64,000 nucleotides of DNA, taken from Rhizobiaceae bacterium. GTDB lineage: Bacteria; Pseudomonadota; Alphaproteobacteria; Rhizobiales; Rhizobiaceae. Position numbers and translations under genes: made by a program. The notes below the pieces were generated by a model. That model was not told the origin of the DNA, made no database searches, and worked only from the letters and a program-made list of their open reading frames with translations. Below are positions 17,865 through 26,640 of this stretch, in pieces; positions within the stretch are counted from its first letter, which is position 1, and each line of letters begins with the position of its first letter. Location of the stretch: assembly GCA_017644005.1 (NCBI GenBank), contig JAEPMJ010000002.1, positions 186,001 to 250,000 of the forward strand, written 5' to 3'.

Positions 17865-19189
17865 GTTTGGCCGTTCTAGCTTCAGAAACCGCCGTCAAAC
17901 CCAGCGCCAGCCGCGCCGACCGCAAGGCCGACGCGTCTGAGGAGCCCGGCAAGTTTAAGAACCTGCTCAAAAACGACGCGGAGGGTTCCGACCACGAGAC
18001 CCAGGGCGAAGTCGTTGCTGTCAAAACCGGAGCGGCAGATGGTAAGACGTTGTGGAGCCGCTACCACGAACTCGTGAACCGCACTGCGACCGGTATCGAG
18101 GCGAAAATTGCCGGTCCAGGTGACGGAGAAGAAACAGAGGCTCAGGACAACTCAGAGGCTGCGCTGCGGGGCGAAGAAGTTTCTGCGGACGAGGCCGGCA
18201 CAGTGTCGGCCTTCCACAACAAGGTTCCCGAAATCGCAGCTCAGTCCACCACCGTTCGGCCGGCAGAGAAGACCGAGGCCGTGCCCGCCAAACATGCGAC
18301 CGAAACCGAAATGCGCGCTGAACCGCGGGTCATTGCCAAGGCTGAACCGAATGGCGATGTCCCGCAACCGGCGAACCGGACGGCAAACGCCGCCGCGACC
18401 ACGGCGAGCTCGAGCGAGGTTCGGCATCAGCCTGTCGCGCCGCAGCGTGGCGAGAACACGCAGCAAAACCAAAGCGTACAGCAGGCTACACCCGTGGCAG
18501 GCACAGTTGGCCGGGACGGTGAGACCGGCGACGGCGCAAACACCGGCGAACGCGATGGAAACGGGCAAGGCGGTGGACGTGACCAATCCCCAGCCCAGGC
18601 GGCCCAGCCTCAATCGAGCGGGCGCGTCAGCGGCGTGACGGTTCTGTCGCAGCAAACCGCGCCGGCACCAGTGCAGCCGATGACGCAAACGGCTTCGGCG
18701 CTGACGGAAGCGCTGGCTGAGGGTCTGACGAGGTCACAGCGTGCGGCGGCTTCGGAAGTCGTTTCGCTTCAGCCTCAATCCACAGCGAAAGCCGGCATGG
18801 TTACGACGCTCAATATCCAGCTGCAGCCGATCGATTTGGGCACCGTGACCGCACGCATCTCCGGCACCGAGGGTCAGTTGTCCATCGACATCACTGTCGA
18901 AAATGCAGAGGCGCGGCAAAGACTGACCACCGATTCCGACTCCATCGTCACGGCGCTGCGCAGCATAGGCATCGAAGTCGACCGGGTGACCGTCCAGCAA
19001 ACGCAGACAACTGCCGGTACGCAGCAGAACAACACCGGACGTGACCAACAGTTCGGACAGTCGCAGGACGGCCAAAGTGAAGGCCGAGGCGGAAACTCCG
19101 GTCGCGGTTATGAGCAGGAAGGCGGCCATGGTGCACGGACACAGGGCAATGAAACTTCCGACCCTGCTGGCAGCGGTCTTTATATCTAG
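17861..19189 (+). CDS. fliK: Flagellar hook-length control protein FliK (formerly MotD)
   Basis: FliK measures hook length and switches export specificity. The 442-residue product has a long low-complexity N-terminal part and the conserved C-terminal Flg_hook domain near residues 310-385 (LNIQLQPIDLGTVTARISG, then a helix with NAEARQRL). A Gln/Gly-rich end follows. In Sinorhizobium this gene was first named motD and then reassigned as fliK. The next gene starts inside its 3' end. Confidence 0.9.
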   Translation: MSLAVLASETAVKPSASRADRKADASEEPGKFKNLLKNDAEGSDHETQGEVVAVKTGAADGKTLWSRYHELVNRTATGIEAKIAGPGDGEETEAQDNSEAALRGEEVSADEAGTVSAFHNKVPEIAAQSTTVRPAEKTEAVPAKHATETEMRAEPRVIAKAEPNGDVPQPANRTANAAATTASSSEVRHQPVAPQRGENTQQNQSVQQATPVAGTVGRDGETGDGANTGERDGNGQGGGRDQSPAQAAQPQSSGRVSGVTVLSQQTAPAPVQPMTQTASALTEALAEGLTRSQRAAASEVVSLQPQSTAKAGMVTTLNIQLQPIDLGTVTARISGTEGQLSIDITVENAEARQRLTTDSDSIVTALRSIGIEVDRVTVQQTQTTAGTQQNNTGRDQQFGQSQDGQSEGRGGNSGRGYEQEGGHGARTQGNETSDPAGSGLYI

Positions 19190-19712
19190 CGCACCTGCAT
19201 TCGCGGCGGCGGGTGCCAATATCTGTGAACGCCACATCGCGGGTGCGGCAGAACGTTATGGCATTCCTGCGGCGATCCTCTACGCCGTCGGCCTCACCGA
19301 AACAGGGCGCCGCGGCAGCCTCTACCCCTACGCGCTCAACATCGAAGGTCGCTCTGTCTTTCCGCGCTCGGCGTCGGAAGCGCTGAACGAATTCAATAAG
19401 GCGCGTAACGAGGGCAAGAAACTGATCGACCTCGGCTGCATGCAGATCAACCACCACTACCACGGCGATCAGTTTCGCAGCCCGCGCGACATGCTCGATC
19501 CGGCCCGGAATGTCGACTATGCCGCACGGTTTCTGAAACGGTTGAGAGGCGAGCATCGGACATGGTCGATGGCGGTCGCCCGTTATCACGCAGGACCGGA
19601 CAACGACCCTGCGCAAAAGCGCTACATTTGCCGCGTCGTCGCCAATCTGGTCACCACCGGTTTCGGACAGTGGACCCCTCAGGCTCGCGATTTCTGCATC
19701 GATGAGAAGTGA
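19128..19712 (+). CDS. Periplasmic lytic transglycosylase (SLT domain), flagellar
   Basis: This enzyme would cut peptidoglycan glycan strands, probably to let the rod pass. It has an N-terminal signal peptide ending near APAFA, then the SLT fold with the catalytic Glu in AVGLTETGRRG, the LGCMQIN motif and AVARYHAGPDN. The ATG at 19128 is preferred because AGGAAGG lies 5 nt upstream; the ATG at 19149 gives a cleaner signal peptide and is the alternative. The 5' end overlaps fliK in another frame by about 60 nt. It supplies the muramidase activity missing from the short FlgJ at 29940. Confidence 0.85.
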   Translation: MVHGHRAMKLPTLLAAVFISSAPAFAAAGANICERHIAGAAERYGIPAAILYAVGLTETGRRGSLYPYALNIEGRSVFPRSASEALNEFNKARNEGKKLIDLGCMQINHHYHGDQFRSPRDMLDPARNVDYAARFLKRLRGEHRTWSMAVARYHAGPDNDPAQKRYICRVVANLVTTGFGQWTPQARDFCIDEK

Positions 19713-19716
19713 CAAC

Positions 19717-19736
19717 AGGTAAGTCTGTGCTTACCT
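19717..19736. repeat. Inverted repeat after the transglycosylase gene
   Basis: AGGTAAG (19717-19723) and CTTACCT (19730-19736) form a perfect 7-bp stem with a 6-nt loop, 4 bp after the stop codon. No T-run follows. It may be a weak terminator or mRNA-stabilising hairpin at the end of the fliF unit. Confidence 0.35.
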
Positions 19737-19790
19737 AACGCAGTGCGCAGGTCGCATATGGCAACCGGATTCGGCTTCGTTTACAGTATG

Positions 19791-19798
19791 TTAACCAT
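19791..19798 (+). promoter_or_regulatory. CtrA-like half-site upstream of rem
   Basis: TTAACCAT matches the CtrA half-site known in alphaproteobacteria, 134 bp before the rem start. A second half-site at the right spacing is not seen, so this is weak. The rest of 19713-19931 holds no recognised promoter. Confidence 0.3.
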
Positions 19799-19931
19799 AA
19801 ATCGTCAGGTTGATCGGGGTGCCGAAGGCACTCCCAAGAAATGACGTACCAGATTTTAGTGGTTGTCCGCGATTCCTGCCAACGGATACCCCTCGTTTAA
19901 CACTTGAAGCAACTGATTCGGAGGGCGGCCG

Positions 19932-20600
19932 ATGATAGTTATTGTGGACGAGCGCGATCTTGTAAAAGAGGGCTATAACTCGCTTTTTGGTCGCGAAGGC
20001 GTGGCAAGCGCCAGTTTCGGACCAAGCGAATTCGGCGAATGGGTTGAAAGCGCGGCCGACGACGATTTGAGCGCGGTTAACGCGTTCCTTATCGGCCAAT
20101 GCCCCGACGAACTGCTTTCTCCCAAGAAGCTGCGAAACCGGTCCGACGCCCCGATCATCGCACTGGCGGATCAGAACTCTCTGGAAAATACGCTCAAGCT
20201 CTTTGACGCGGGCGTTGACGACGTCGTTCGCAAGCCGGTTCATATTCGCGAGATACTGGCGCGTATTTCGGCAATCCGCCGCCGCGCGGCCGAAATGGAT
20301 CGCTCCACGAACATCGGCGGCATGCGCATTTTCAGCGACGGACGCGACCCCGAAATCGCCGGCGAGCCGCTGCCGCTGCCGCGCCGCGAACGGCGCATAC
20401 TCGAATATCTGGCATCGAACAACGGCAGACGCGTTACCAAGACGCAGGTTTTCAACGCGATCTACGGCATTTTCGACGATGAGGTCGAAGAGAACGTCGT
20501 TGAAAGCCACATCAGCAAGTTGCGTAAGAAACTCCGCGATCGCCTCGGACACGACCCGATCGATTCCAAGCGCTTCCTCGGCTACCGGCTGGTCGGCTGA
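19932..20600 (+). CDS. rem: Flagellar transcriptional activator Rem/FtcR (OmpR-type)
   Basis: This 222-residue regulator has a receiver-like domain (residues 1-115) and an OmpR-type winged helix (about 130-220, with [17 protein letters not shown] and FLGYRLVG). It sits where rem lies in Sinorhizobium and ftcR in Brucella, before flgE. The receiver lacks the phospho-acceptor: the expected Asp position near residue 55 is Gly (AFLIGQCP), although Lys101 of the KP motif remains. It therefore probably works without phosphorylation. I propose it binds the CAAG-type boxes in the cluster. Confidence 0.92.
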   Translation: MIVIVDERDLVKEGYNSLFGREGVASASFGPSEFGEWVESAADDDLSAVNAFLIGQCPDELLSPKKLRNRSDAPIIALADQNSLENTLKLFDAGVDDVVRKPVHIREILARISAIRRRAAEMDRSTNIGGMRIFSDGRDPEIAGEPLPLPRRERRILEYLASNNGRRVTKTQVFNAIYGIFDDEVEENVVESHISKLRKKLRDRLGHDPIDSKRFLGYRLVG

Positions 20601-20666
20601 GGCAGAACATGTGGCGGTGATGAAAAAAGTCGCCGCAACCTCCCGAAATAATTAGCAAGGCCAGCT

Positions 20667-20688
20667 TCGCGCAAGTCAGCGCGACTAT
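20667..20688 (+). promoter_or_regulatory. Flagellar promoter box for the flgE operon
   Basis: TCGCGCAAG (20667-20675), nine bases, CTAT (20685-20688), 40 bp before the flgE ATG. A further GCAAGGCC at 20655-20662 matches the repeat unit of the flgB box, here 16 bp rather than 11 bp upstream. Confidence 0.55.
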
Positions 20689-20727
20689 TCTCGTGCCACT
20701 TGGTCAGGAGAATGAGGAGAAAAGGCC

Positions 20728-21987
20728 ATGAGCCTATATGGCATGATGCGCACCGGCGTTTCCGGCATGTCTGCTCAGGCCACGCGGTTGAGCACGGTAG
20801 CTGACAACATCGCCAACTCCAGCACGACTGGCTACAAGCGTGCCAAATCCGAGTTTTCGACGCTTGTTATCCCCTCGAGCGGCGGCACCTACGCATCTGG
20901 CGGCGTCACCGCCAACACGATGAACGACGTCTCACGTGGCGGCGTCCTGCAATACACCACCTCGACGACGGACCTGGCGATCAGCGGACAGGGCTTCTTT
21001 GTTGTCCAGGATGCCAGCGGCGTACCGTTCCTGACGCGCGCCGGCTCATTCGTTCCCGATGGCGAAGGCAGGCTCGTGAACGCGGCTGGCTTCCAGCTTA
21101 TGGGCTATTCCTACCAGAACGGCACCCCCACCGTGACAGCCAACGGCTTCGACGGTCTCGAGCCGATCCAGATATCCGAAACCTCGCTGGTCGCCAGCCC
21201 GTCAACCGCCGGCGGTCTCGCAGCCAACGTGCCCGAGGCCGCGACTGTGGTCGCAGCCGCGAACCTGCCGTCGGCAAATGCGGCCACGGCCCAATACTCC
21301 GCCAAGACCTCGATGGTTGCCTACAACAATCTCGGCGACCAGATCCTGATGGACTTCTACTTCACCAAGACCGGCGCAAATACCTGGGAAGTAGCGGTGT
21401 TTGACCAGGCGCAGGCTGCTCCCGGTACTTTTTTCCCGTATGGCGCAGGCCCCCTGGCAACTCAGACGCTGACATTCGATGCCACGAACGGCCAGCTCGA
21501 CGCGCTCTCTGCCACCGACATCACGATCCCCGTGCCGGGCGGCCAGAATGCGGTTATCGATCTTTCGTCGATGAGCCAGCTGACCAGCGGCTTCACCATG
21601 TTCGACGCGTTCGTCAACGGCAATCCGCCAAGCTCGATCGAGGTTGTCGAGGTGGCGCCTGACGGCACCTTCTACGCCCAGTATGGCGATGGCTCCTTCC
21701 GGCCGCTCTATCGGATACCGCTGGCAAGCGTTCAGTCGCCGGACCGGCTGCAGGGGCTGGCTGGAAACGTATTCAGCCAGAGCTCCGATTCCGGCACGGT
21801 CCGCCTCGGCTTCCCGAGTGAAGGCAAGTTCGGCGCGGTCGAGTCCGGCGCACTGGAGAATTCCAACGTCGACATCGCCCAGGAGCTCACCTCGATGATC
21901 GAGGCGCAACGCAGCTACACGGCAAACTCGAAAGTGTTCCAGACCGGTTCGGAACTCATGGACATCCTTGTCAATCTGAAACGTTAA
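20728..21987 (+). CDS. flgE: Flagellar hook protein FlgE
   Basis: FlgE polymerises into the hook. The 419-residue product has the N-terminal motif DNIANSSTTGYKRAKSEFSTL. A FlgE-type middle domain (YNNLGDQILMDFYFTKTGAN) and the C-terminal helix VDIAQELTSMIEAQRSYTAN follow. AGGAGAAAAGGCC precedes the ATG. It opens the flgE-flgK-flgL-flaF-flbT-flgD-fliQ unit directly after rem. Confidence 0.97.
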   Translation: MSLYGMMRTGVSGMSAQATRLSTVADNIANSSTTGYKRAKSEFSTLVIPSSGGTYASGGVTANTMNDVSRGGVLQYTTSTTDLAISGQGFFVVQDASGVPFLTRAGSFVPDGEGRLVNAAGFQLMGYSYQNGTPTVTANGFDGLEPIQISETSLVASPSTAGGLAANVPEAATVVAAANLPSANAATAQYSAKTSMVAYNNLGDQILMDFYFTKTGANTWEVAVFDQAQAAPGTFFPYGAGPLATQTLTFDATNGQLDALSATDITIPVPGGQNAVIDLSSMSQLTSGFTMFDAFVNGNPPSSIEVVEVAPDGTFYAQYGDGSFRPLYRIPLASVQSPDRLQGLAGNVFSQSSDSGTVRLGFPSEGKFGAVESGALENSNVDIAQELTSMIEAQRSYTANSKVFQTGSELMDILVNLKR

Positions 21988-22020
21988 CCGGTCGAGCGGA
22001 GACCACAAGGCCAACAATAG

Positions 22021-23481
22021 ATGTCTCTGTCCACAGCACTGAGTATTGCGCAGTCTGCGCTTCTGAATACGCAGCGGCAGACGACGATCGTTTCCCGCAA
22101 TATCTCGGAATCGGCCAACCCCGACTATTCTCGTCGGGGTACGATGCTTTCGACGACCGGCAATGGTGCGTCCGTCGTCGATATCCGAAGAAGTACCAGC
22201 GACGTGCTGATTCGACAGAACATGGCGGCGCTATCGGCATGGTCCGGACAGAATACGCTGCTCAACGGACTGAATACGCTCGACATGGACGTATTCGGCT
22301 CCAATAACGCCAATCACCCGTCGCGGCTGCTCGGCAACCTTCAGTCGGCATTGCAGACCTACAGCTCGTCTCCATCCAACACGAGCGTGGCGGAAAACGT
22401 CGTTGAGACCGCGCGGCAGCTCGTCAATGCGCTGAATACCGGTTCCGATGCGATCCAGAACTACCGCACCAGTGTCGATCGCGAGATTGTCTCCACCGTA
22501 GCCGACCTGAACACGCTTCTCGCCGACTTCAAGGTCGCGAATGACGAGGTGGTGGGCGGTTCCAAACTGGGCCGCGACGTCAATGATGCACTCGACCAGC
22601 GCGACGCAATCCTGAAGAAAATCACCGAGATTGTCCCGATCACCGCTATCAAGCGCGGTGACAATGATCTGATGCTCACCACATCGTCGGGCATTACGGT
22701 ATTCGAGACCGTGCCGCGCAGTGTCAGCTTCACGGCAACTGCTGGATATGCAGCCGGAGCACCGGGTAATTCGATTTATGTCGACGGTGTGCCTCTGGCT
22801 TCCGGAAGCGGCGCCAATACCACCGCATCAGGCAAGCTTTCAGCGCTTGTACAGTTGCGCGAGGACGTTGCCGGCGGTCTGCAGGCACAATTGGACGAGG
22901 TAGCACGAGGTCTTATCACTGCCTTTGCCGAAACCGACCCGTCGGCGGTCAACCCCGATCTGGCGGGCCTGTTCACCTGGCCGGGCGGTCCGGCATTGCC
23001 TGCGGCAGGGACGCTGGAGGACGGGTTGGCCCGCGTCATCAGCGTCAATTCCGCTTATGATTCCAGCGTCGGCGGCAATCCGCATCTGTTGCGCGATGGC
23101 GGTGCTAATGGCGCTGCCTATGTTCATAACACGTCGGGTGGCGCCAGCTACGCCGATTTGCTGTTGAACTACGATACCATGATCGGAACGCCCATCGCAT
23201 TCGATCCTGCCGCGCAGATCTCCGGCACCATCAGTTTGAGTGCCTATTCCACCGAATCAGCGAGCTGGTTTTCGGCGCTGCGCAGCGACGCAACCCGCGC
23301 TACCGACAATAAGTCCGCCCTGATGATGCGCACTGCTGAAGCACTATCGAATGTCACCGGCGTCAATATCGACGAAGAAATGTCGCTGCTGCTCGATCTC
23401 GAACACAGCTACCAGGCGTCTGCCAAACTTGTGCAAACCGTCGACAACATGCTGGCAGCGCTGCTGGCTGCTGTGAGGTAG
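22021..23481 (+). CDS. flgK: Flagellar hook-associated protein 1 FlgK
   Basis: FlgK is the first hook-filament junction protein. The 486-residue product begins MSLSTALSIAQSALLNTQRQT and has the N-terminal SRNISESANPDYSRRG motif. The C-terminus LLDLEHSYQASAKLVQTVDNML is characteristic of FlgK. It lies 33 bp after flgE and 2 bp before flgL. Confidence 0.96.
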   Translation: MSLSTALSIAQSALLNTQRQTTIVSRNISESANPDYSRRGTMLSTTGNGASVVDIRRSTSDVLIRQNMAALSAWSGQNTLLNGLNTLDMDVFGSNNANHPSRLLGNLQSALQTYSSSPSNTSVAENVVETARQLVNALNTGSDAIQNYRTSVDREIVSTVADLNTLLADFKVANDEVVGGSKLGRDVNDALDQRDAILKKITEIVPITAIKRGDNDLMLTTSSGITVFETVPRSVSFTATAGYAAGAPGNSIYVDGVPLASGSGANTTASGKLSALVQLREDVAGGLQAQLDEVARGLITAFAETDPSAVNPDLAGLFTWPGGPALPAAGTLEDGLARVISVNSAYDSSVGGNPHLLRDGGANGAAYVHNTSGGASYADLLLNYDTMIGTPIAFDPAAQISGTISLSAYSTESASWFSALRSDATRATDNKSALMMRTAEALSNVTGVNIDEEMSLLLDLEHSYQASAKLVQTVDNMLAALLAAVR

Positions 23482-23483
23482 GT

Positions 23484-24530
23484 ATGAAGACAACCTTCAT
23501 CTCCTCGTACAGCACCAACCAGTCCGTCAGAACGCATCTGATGAAGATGCAGGCCGAGCTCATCAAAGTAGAGCGGGAAGTCGTCACAGGCCGCGTGGCC
23601 GACGCGGGAGTGGAACTCGGTTCCAGAACCGGCCACTCCATCTCGTTGCAGCGCGATGTGGAGCGACTCAGCACGATCATCGATTCCAACGCGCTCGCCG
23701 CATCGCGCCTGGAGGCAACCCAGCTTGGCCTTCAATCGCTCGCCGACCACGCCCAGAAATATCTGAGCATCATGACGGCTGCCGCATCGGGCTCGGTCGA
23801 GGCGTCGATTTCAATGTCCGAGGCTGACACCACAATCACGGCGGTGACGGGTGTGCTCAACTCAAGCATGAACGGCGAAAACCTCTTTGCAGGGGTGAAC
23901 ACCGACGTCACGCCCATCAACGGGTTCGGGCCTGGGTCTGCTGCCCGCACCGCGATGGAAACGGCTTTCGTCACCCATTTCGGCTTTGCCCACACGGCTC
24001 CCGCCGCCGCGGCCATCGATCAGGCTGCGATGCAGAACTTTCTGACGACAGTCATCGAGCCCCAGTTCATGGGACCGGACTGGACGGCCAACTGGTCGAA
24101 CGCAACAGACGAGACGATCACCGCGCGAATCACACTTACCGAAACCACTTCGGGCTCGGTAAGCGCCAACAACGAAGGCATGCGCCGCCTCATGATGTCG
24201 GCCGCAGTGGTCGCAGTGTTCATGGACGGCAATCTGAACGCAAACGCCGGCAAGGCTGTTCTGGAAACGGCCGCATCGCAGGTCGGCCAGTCGATTTCCG
24301 CACTCGGGCAGTTGCAGGCGCAGACAGGCATTGTCGAGCAGCGCATCACAACCGCGAGTGAACGGTTGCAAATGCAGATCGATATCTTCGAAGGCAAGAT
24401 ATCCGATCTGGAGGGCGTCGACGCATATGAGGCGTCGACGCGTGTTTCGACACTGCTGTCACAGATCGAGACCGCTTACACCCTTACCTCGCGCATTCGC
24501 CAACTCAGCCTTGTGAGGTACCTCCCATGA
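23484..24530 (+). CDS. flgL: Flagellar hook-associated protein 3 FlgL
   Basis: FlgL is the second junction protein and resembles flagellin. The 348-residue product has a flagellin-like N-terminus with MKMQAELIKVEREVVTGRV and a flagellin-like C-terminus with QTGIVEQRITTASERLQMQ. The variable central domain of flagellin is absent. It begins 2 bp after flgK. Confidence 0.93.
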   Translation: MKTTFISSYSTNQSVRTHLMKMQAELIKVEREVVTGRVADAGVELGSRTGHSISLQRDVERLSTIIDSNALAASRLEATQLGLQSLADHAQKYLSIMTAAASGSVEASISMSEADTTITAVTGVLNSSMNGENLFAGVNTDVTPINGFGPGSAARTAMETAFVTHFGFAHTAPAAAAIDQAAMQNFLTTVIEPQFMGPDWTANWSNATDETITARITLTETTSGSVSANNEGMRRLMMSAAVVAVFMDGNLNANAGKAVLETAASQVGQSISALGQLQAQTGIVEQRITTASERLQMQIDIFEGKISDLEGVDAYEASTRVSTLLSQIETAYTLTSRIRQLSLVRYLP

Positions 24531-24571
24531 CCGTCCTCACGCACACACCAGCAGAGCGGATTTGACCGAAC

Positions 24572-24919
24572 ATGTACCAGTTTTCCTACGCAGACATTCA
24601 GACCGACTCGGTAGCGGATGCACGCGATCGCGAGAGGCAACTTCTCACCCGGTCGATCGATCTGCTGGCAAAAGCGATGGAAACCGGCCCGAAATCGCCG
24701 GATACGGTTGAGGCACTGCACTTCGTCAACCGTATCTGGACCACGTTTCTCGAGGATCTCGGTAGCGACGAAAATGCACTGCCGCCGGAACTGCGTGCAA
24801 ACCTTATCTCCATCGGCCTGTGGATGCTGCGCGAAGCCGAAGCGGTTCGCCAGGGCCGCTCTCAAAACTACGAGGGAATGATCGAGGTCTCTCAGATCAT
24901 TCGCGACGGGATACAATGA
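24572..24919 (+). CDS. flaF: Flagellar biosynthesis regulator FlaF
   Basis: FlaF is an alphaproteobacterial protein needed for flagellin synthesis or export, acting with FlbT. The 115-residue product begins MYQFSYADIQTDSVADARDRER and carries the family segment LDLLAKAMETG-like text and LRANLISIGLWMLREAE. Its TGA overlaps the flbT ATG. Confidence 0.95.
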   Translation: MYQFSYADIQTDSVADARDRERQLLTRSIDLLAKAMETGPKSPDTVEALHFVNRIWTTFLEDLGSDENALPPELRANLISIGLWMLREAEAVRQGRSQNYEGMIEVSQIIRDGIQ

Positions 24920-25347
24920 CACAGACTTTGCGCATCACGCTGAAAGCAAACGAGAAGATCTACGTCAACGGTGCGGTAATCCGGGCTGACCGCAAGGTCT
25001 CGCTCGAGCTTCTGAACGATGTGCAGTTCCTGCTTGAAAACCATGTGTTGCAGGCAGAGGACGCCTCCACGCCTCTGAAACAGCTCTACTTCATCGTGCA
25101 GATCATGCTGATGAACCCGGAAAGCTGCGACGAGGCGCGGCAATTGTTCAGGATCACGCTTCCGTCATTGCTCAAGGCGTTTTCCGACGCTCATGTCCTG
25201 TCGACGCTGAAGCATGTCGACCAGCTCGTGGCGGAAGACCGGCCTTACGAAGCGCTCAAAGCCATCAGAAGCCTTTTCATCCTCGAGCGGCAAATCCTCA
25301 ACCCGTCCGCCGAGCAACCGCAGCTTGCATTGGCTGCAGGAGAATAG
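24916..25347 (+). CDS. flbT: Flagellin mRNA regulator FlbT
   Basis: FlbT binds flagellin mRNA leaders in Caulobacter and relatives and tunes flagellin translation. The 143-residue product starts MTQTLRITLKANEKIYVNGA and has YFIVQIMLMNPESCDEARQLF. The ATG at 24916 overlaps the flaF stop; the longer frame upstream is rejected because it would lie inside flaF. Confidence 0.95.
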   Translation: MTQTLRITLKANEKIYVNGAVIRADRKVSLELLNDVQFLLENHVLQAEDASTPLKQLYFIVQIMLMNPESCDEARQLFRITLPSLLKAFSDAHVLSTLKHVDQLVAEDRPYEALKAIRSLFILERQILNPSAEQPQLALAAGE

Positions 25348-25350
25348 ACC

Positions 25351-25743
25351 ATGTACGTCACCAGCACATCGGGCGCCACACAAGCCGGGCAGCAGTCACA
25401 GGCAACCGGCGCAGCCGTCGACTATCAGGCATTCCTCAAGCTGCTCGTTGCGGAGATGAAGAACCAGGATCCGACCGAGCCGATGGATTCAACGGAATAT
25501 GTCGCGCAGCTCGCCAGCTTCTCCCAGGTCGAACAGTCGGTGCAGATCAACAAGAAGCTGGATCAGATGTTGCAGAGCTCGGCTGTCGCCCAGGCAGACG
25601 CGCTGCTCGGTCACACCGTAACATCGGCAGACGGCAGCAAATCGGGTGTTGTCGCCGAAGTTCGGCTGACATCCGATGGAGTGATTGCCGTAACCGCCGC
25701 CGGCGACCAGATTCCGGTCGTCAACGGCATTCGCGTATCCTGA
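25351..25743 (+). CDS. flgD: Flagellar hook assembly scaffold FlgD
   Basis: FlgD caps the growing hook. The 130-residue product has the conserved N-terminal domain (about residues 22-70: DYQAFLKLLVAEMKNQDPTE, SFSQVEQSVQINKKL). A short remainder follows. It is much shorter than enteric FlgD, as in other rhizobia, and lacks most of the Tudor/Fn3-like C-terminal part. Confidence 0.94.
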   Translation: MYVTSTSGATQAGQQSQATGAAVDYQAFLKLLVAEMKNQDPTEPMDSTEYVAQLASFSQVEQSVQINKKLDQMLQSSAVAQADALLGHTVTSADGSKSGVVAEVRLTSDGVIAVTAAGDQIPVVNGIRVS

Positions 25744-25746
25744 CCC

Positions 25747-26013
25747 TTGAACGAGGCCGACGCACTCGACATCGTCCAGTATGCGATCTGGACGGTGCTC
25801 GCCGCATCGGCGCCGGCTGTCATCGTCGCCATGGTGGTCGGCGTCGGCATCGCGCTCGTTCAGGCGCTGACGCAGGTTCAGGAAATCACCCTGACTTTCG
25901 TGCCGAAGATCGTCGCGATCCTGCTCGCGATTGCCCTGTCCGGCCCCTTTGTCGGTGCTCAGGTGAACAGCTTCACCACTGTCGTGTTTCAGCGTATCGA
26001 GACGGGCTTCTAG
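25747..26013 (+). CDS. fliQ: Flagellar type III export gate protein FliQ
   Basis: FliQ is a small export-gate subunit. The 88-residue product has two membrane segments (about residues 15-38 and 53-75) and the family motif LVQALTQVQEITLTFVPKI. The start is TTG at 25747, 3 bp after the flgD stop. The gene order breaks here: the next gene is on the other strand and overlaps the fliQ stop by 4 nt. Confidence 0.95.
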   Translation: MNEADALDIVQYAIWTVLAASAPAVIVAMVVGVGIALVQALTQVQEITLTFVPKIVAILLAIALSGPFVGAQVNSFTTVVFQRIETGF

Positions 26014-26519
26014 CCTCCCTCGCCCGCAAATGCAGGCGCAAAGTGCAGCTCGCCCTGCGGCGCTTTGCCTGCGAAAACAACACGCTGCACATACTCGAGC
26101 GGCACGCTGCCATATGTGAGAGCGCCGTCGCTGACAAATCCCATACCTGCATAGACGGTCGGGTCGCCGATAAGCGCACAGCCTTGCGCACCTTGCCGGC
26201 GCAACCGCTCCAGTCCCGCCGATACCAACTGGCGTCCAACGCCCTGCTTCTGCCGCGCCGGTTCGACCGATATCGGCCCCAGCCCGAACCATGAACCCGC
26301 GACGCCGACGATCCTGAGCGGCGAGAACGCCACATGGCCGATGATCGCATCCTCATCAACCGCGACAAGGGACAGCTCAAGATCTCCGGCCTTGCGCAAC
26401 CGCAAGATGATGCCGGGTTCCGAACCGTCGCTGAAGGGCATTCCTGCGAATGCCCTTTGAGTGAGAGAATGGATCGCGGCCTCGTCCCCCGGTCGCTCAT
26501 CCCTGATTTGTATCTGCAT
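26010..26519 (-). CDS. GNAT family N-acetyltransferase inserted between fliQ and flhA
   Basis: The 169-residue product has the GNAT core, with the acetyl-CoA loop [15 protein letters not shown] near residue 90 and [19 protein letters not shown] near the end, typical of the YhbS-like subgroup. The substrate is not known. The start [15 protein letters not shown] at 26519 is chosen over upstream ATGs that would enter the flhA promoter. It faces the flagellar genes and interrupts an otherwise same-strand series, so it is probably a later insertion. Confidence 0.85.
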   Translation of the reverse strand: MQIQIRDERPGDEAAIHSLTQRAFAGMPFSDGSEPGIILRLRKAGDLELSLVAVDEDAIIGHVAFSPLRIVGVAGSWFGLGPISVEPARQKQGVGRQLVSAGLERLRRQGAQGCALIGDPTVYAGMGFVSDGALTYGSVPLEYVQRVVFAGKAPQGELHFAPAFAGEGG

Positions 26520-26592
26520 CGTTTTGCCGCCTTGTCTGCGGAGGCACGGATCGGCCGTCTGCCTGAACCAGCTTCCGCATCGCACTCCGCCC

Positions 26593-26614
26593 TCGCACAA
26601 GCTTCGCTGCCTAG
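26593..26614 (+). promoter_or_regulatory. Flagellar promoter box for the flhA operon
   Basis: TCGCACAAGCTTCG, four bases, CTAG (26611-26614), 26 bp before the flhA ATG. The same 14 bases precede fliF. A separate promoter here makes sense because the leftward GNAT gene separates flhA from fliQ. Confidence 0.6.
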
Positions 26615-26640
26615 TATGCACCTCCAAGGTGAGGATCGGA

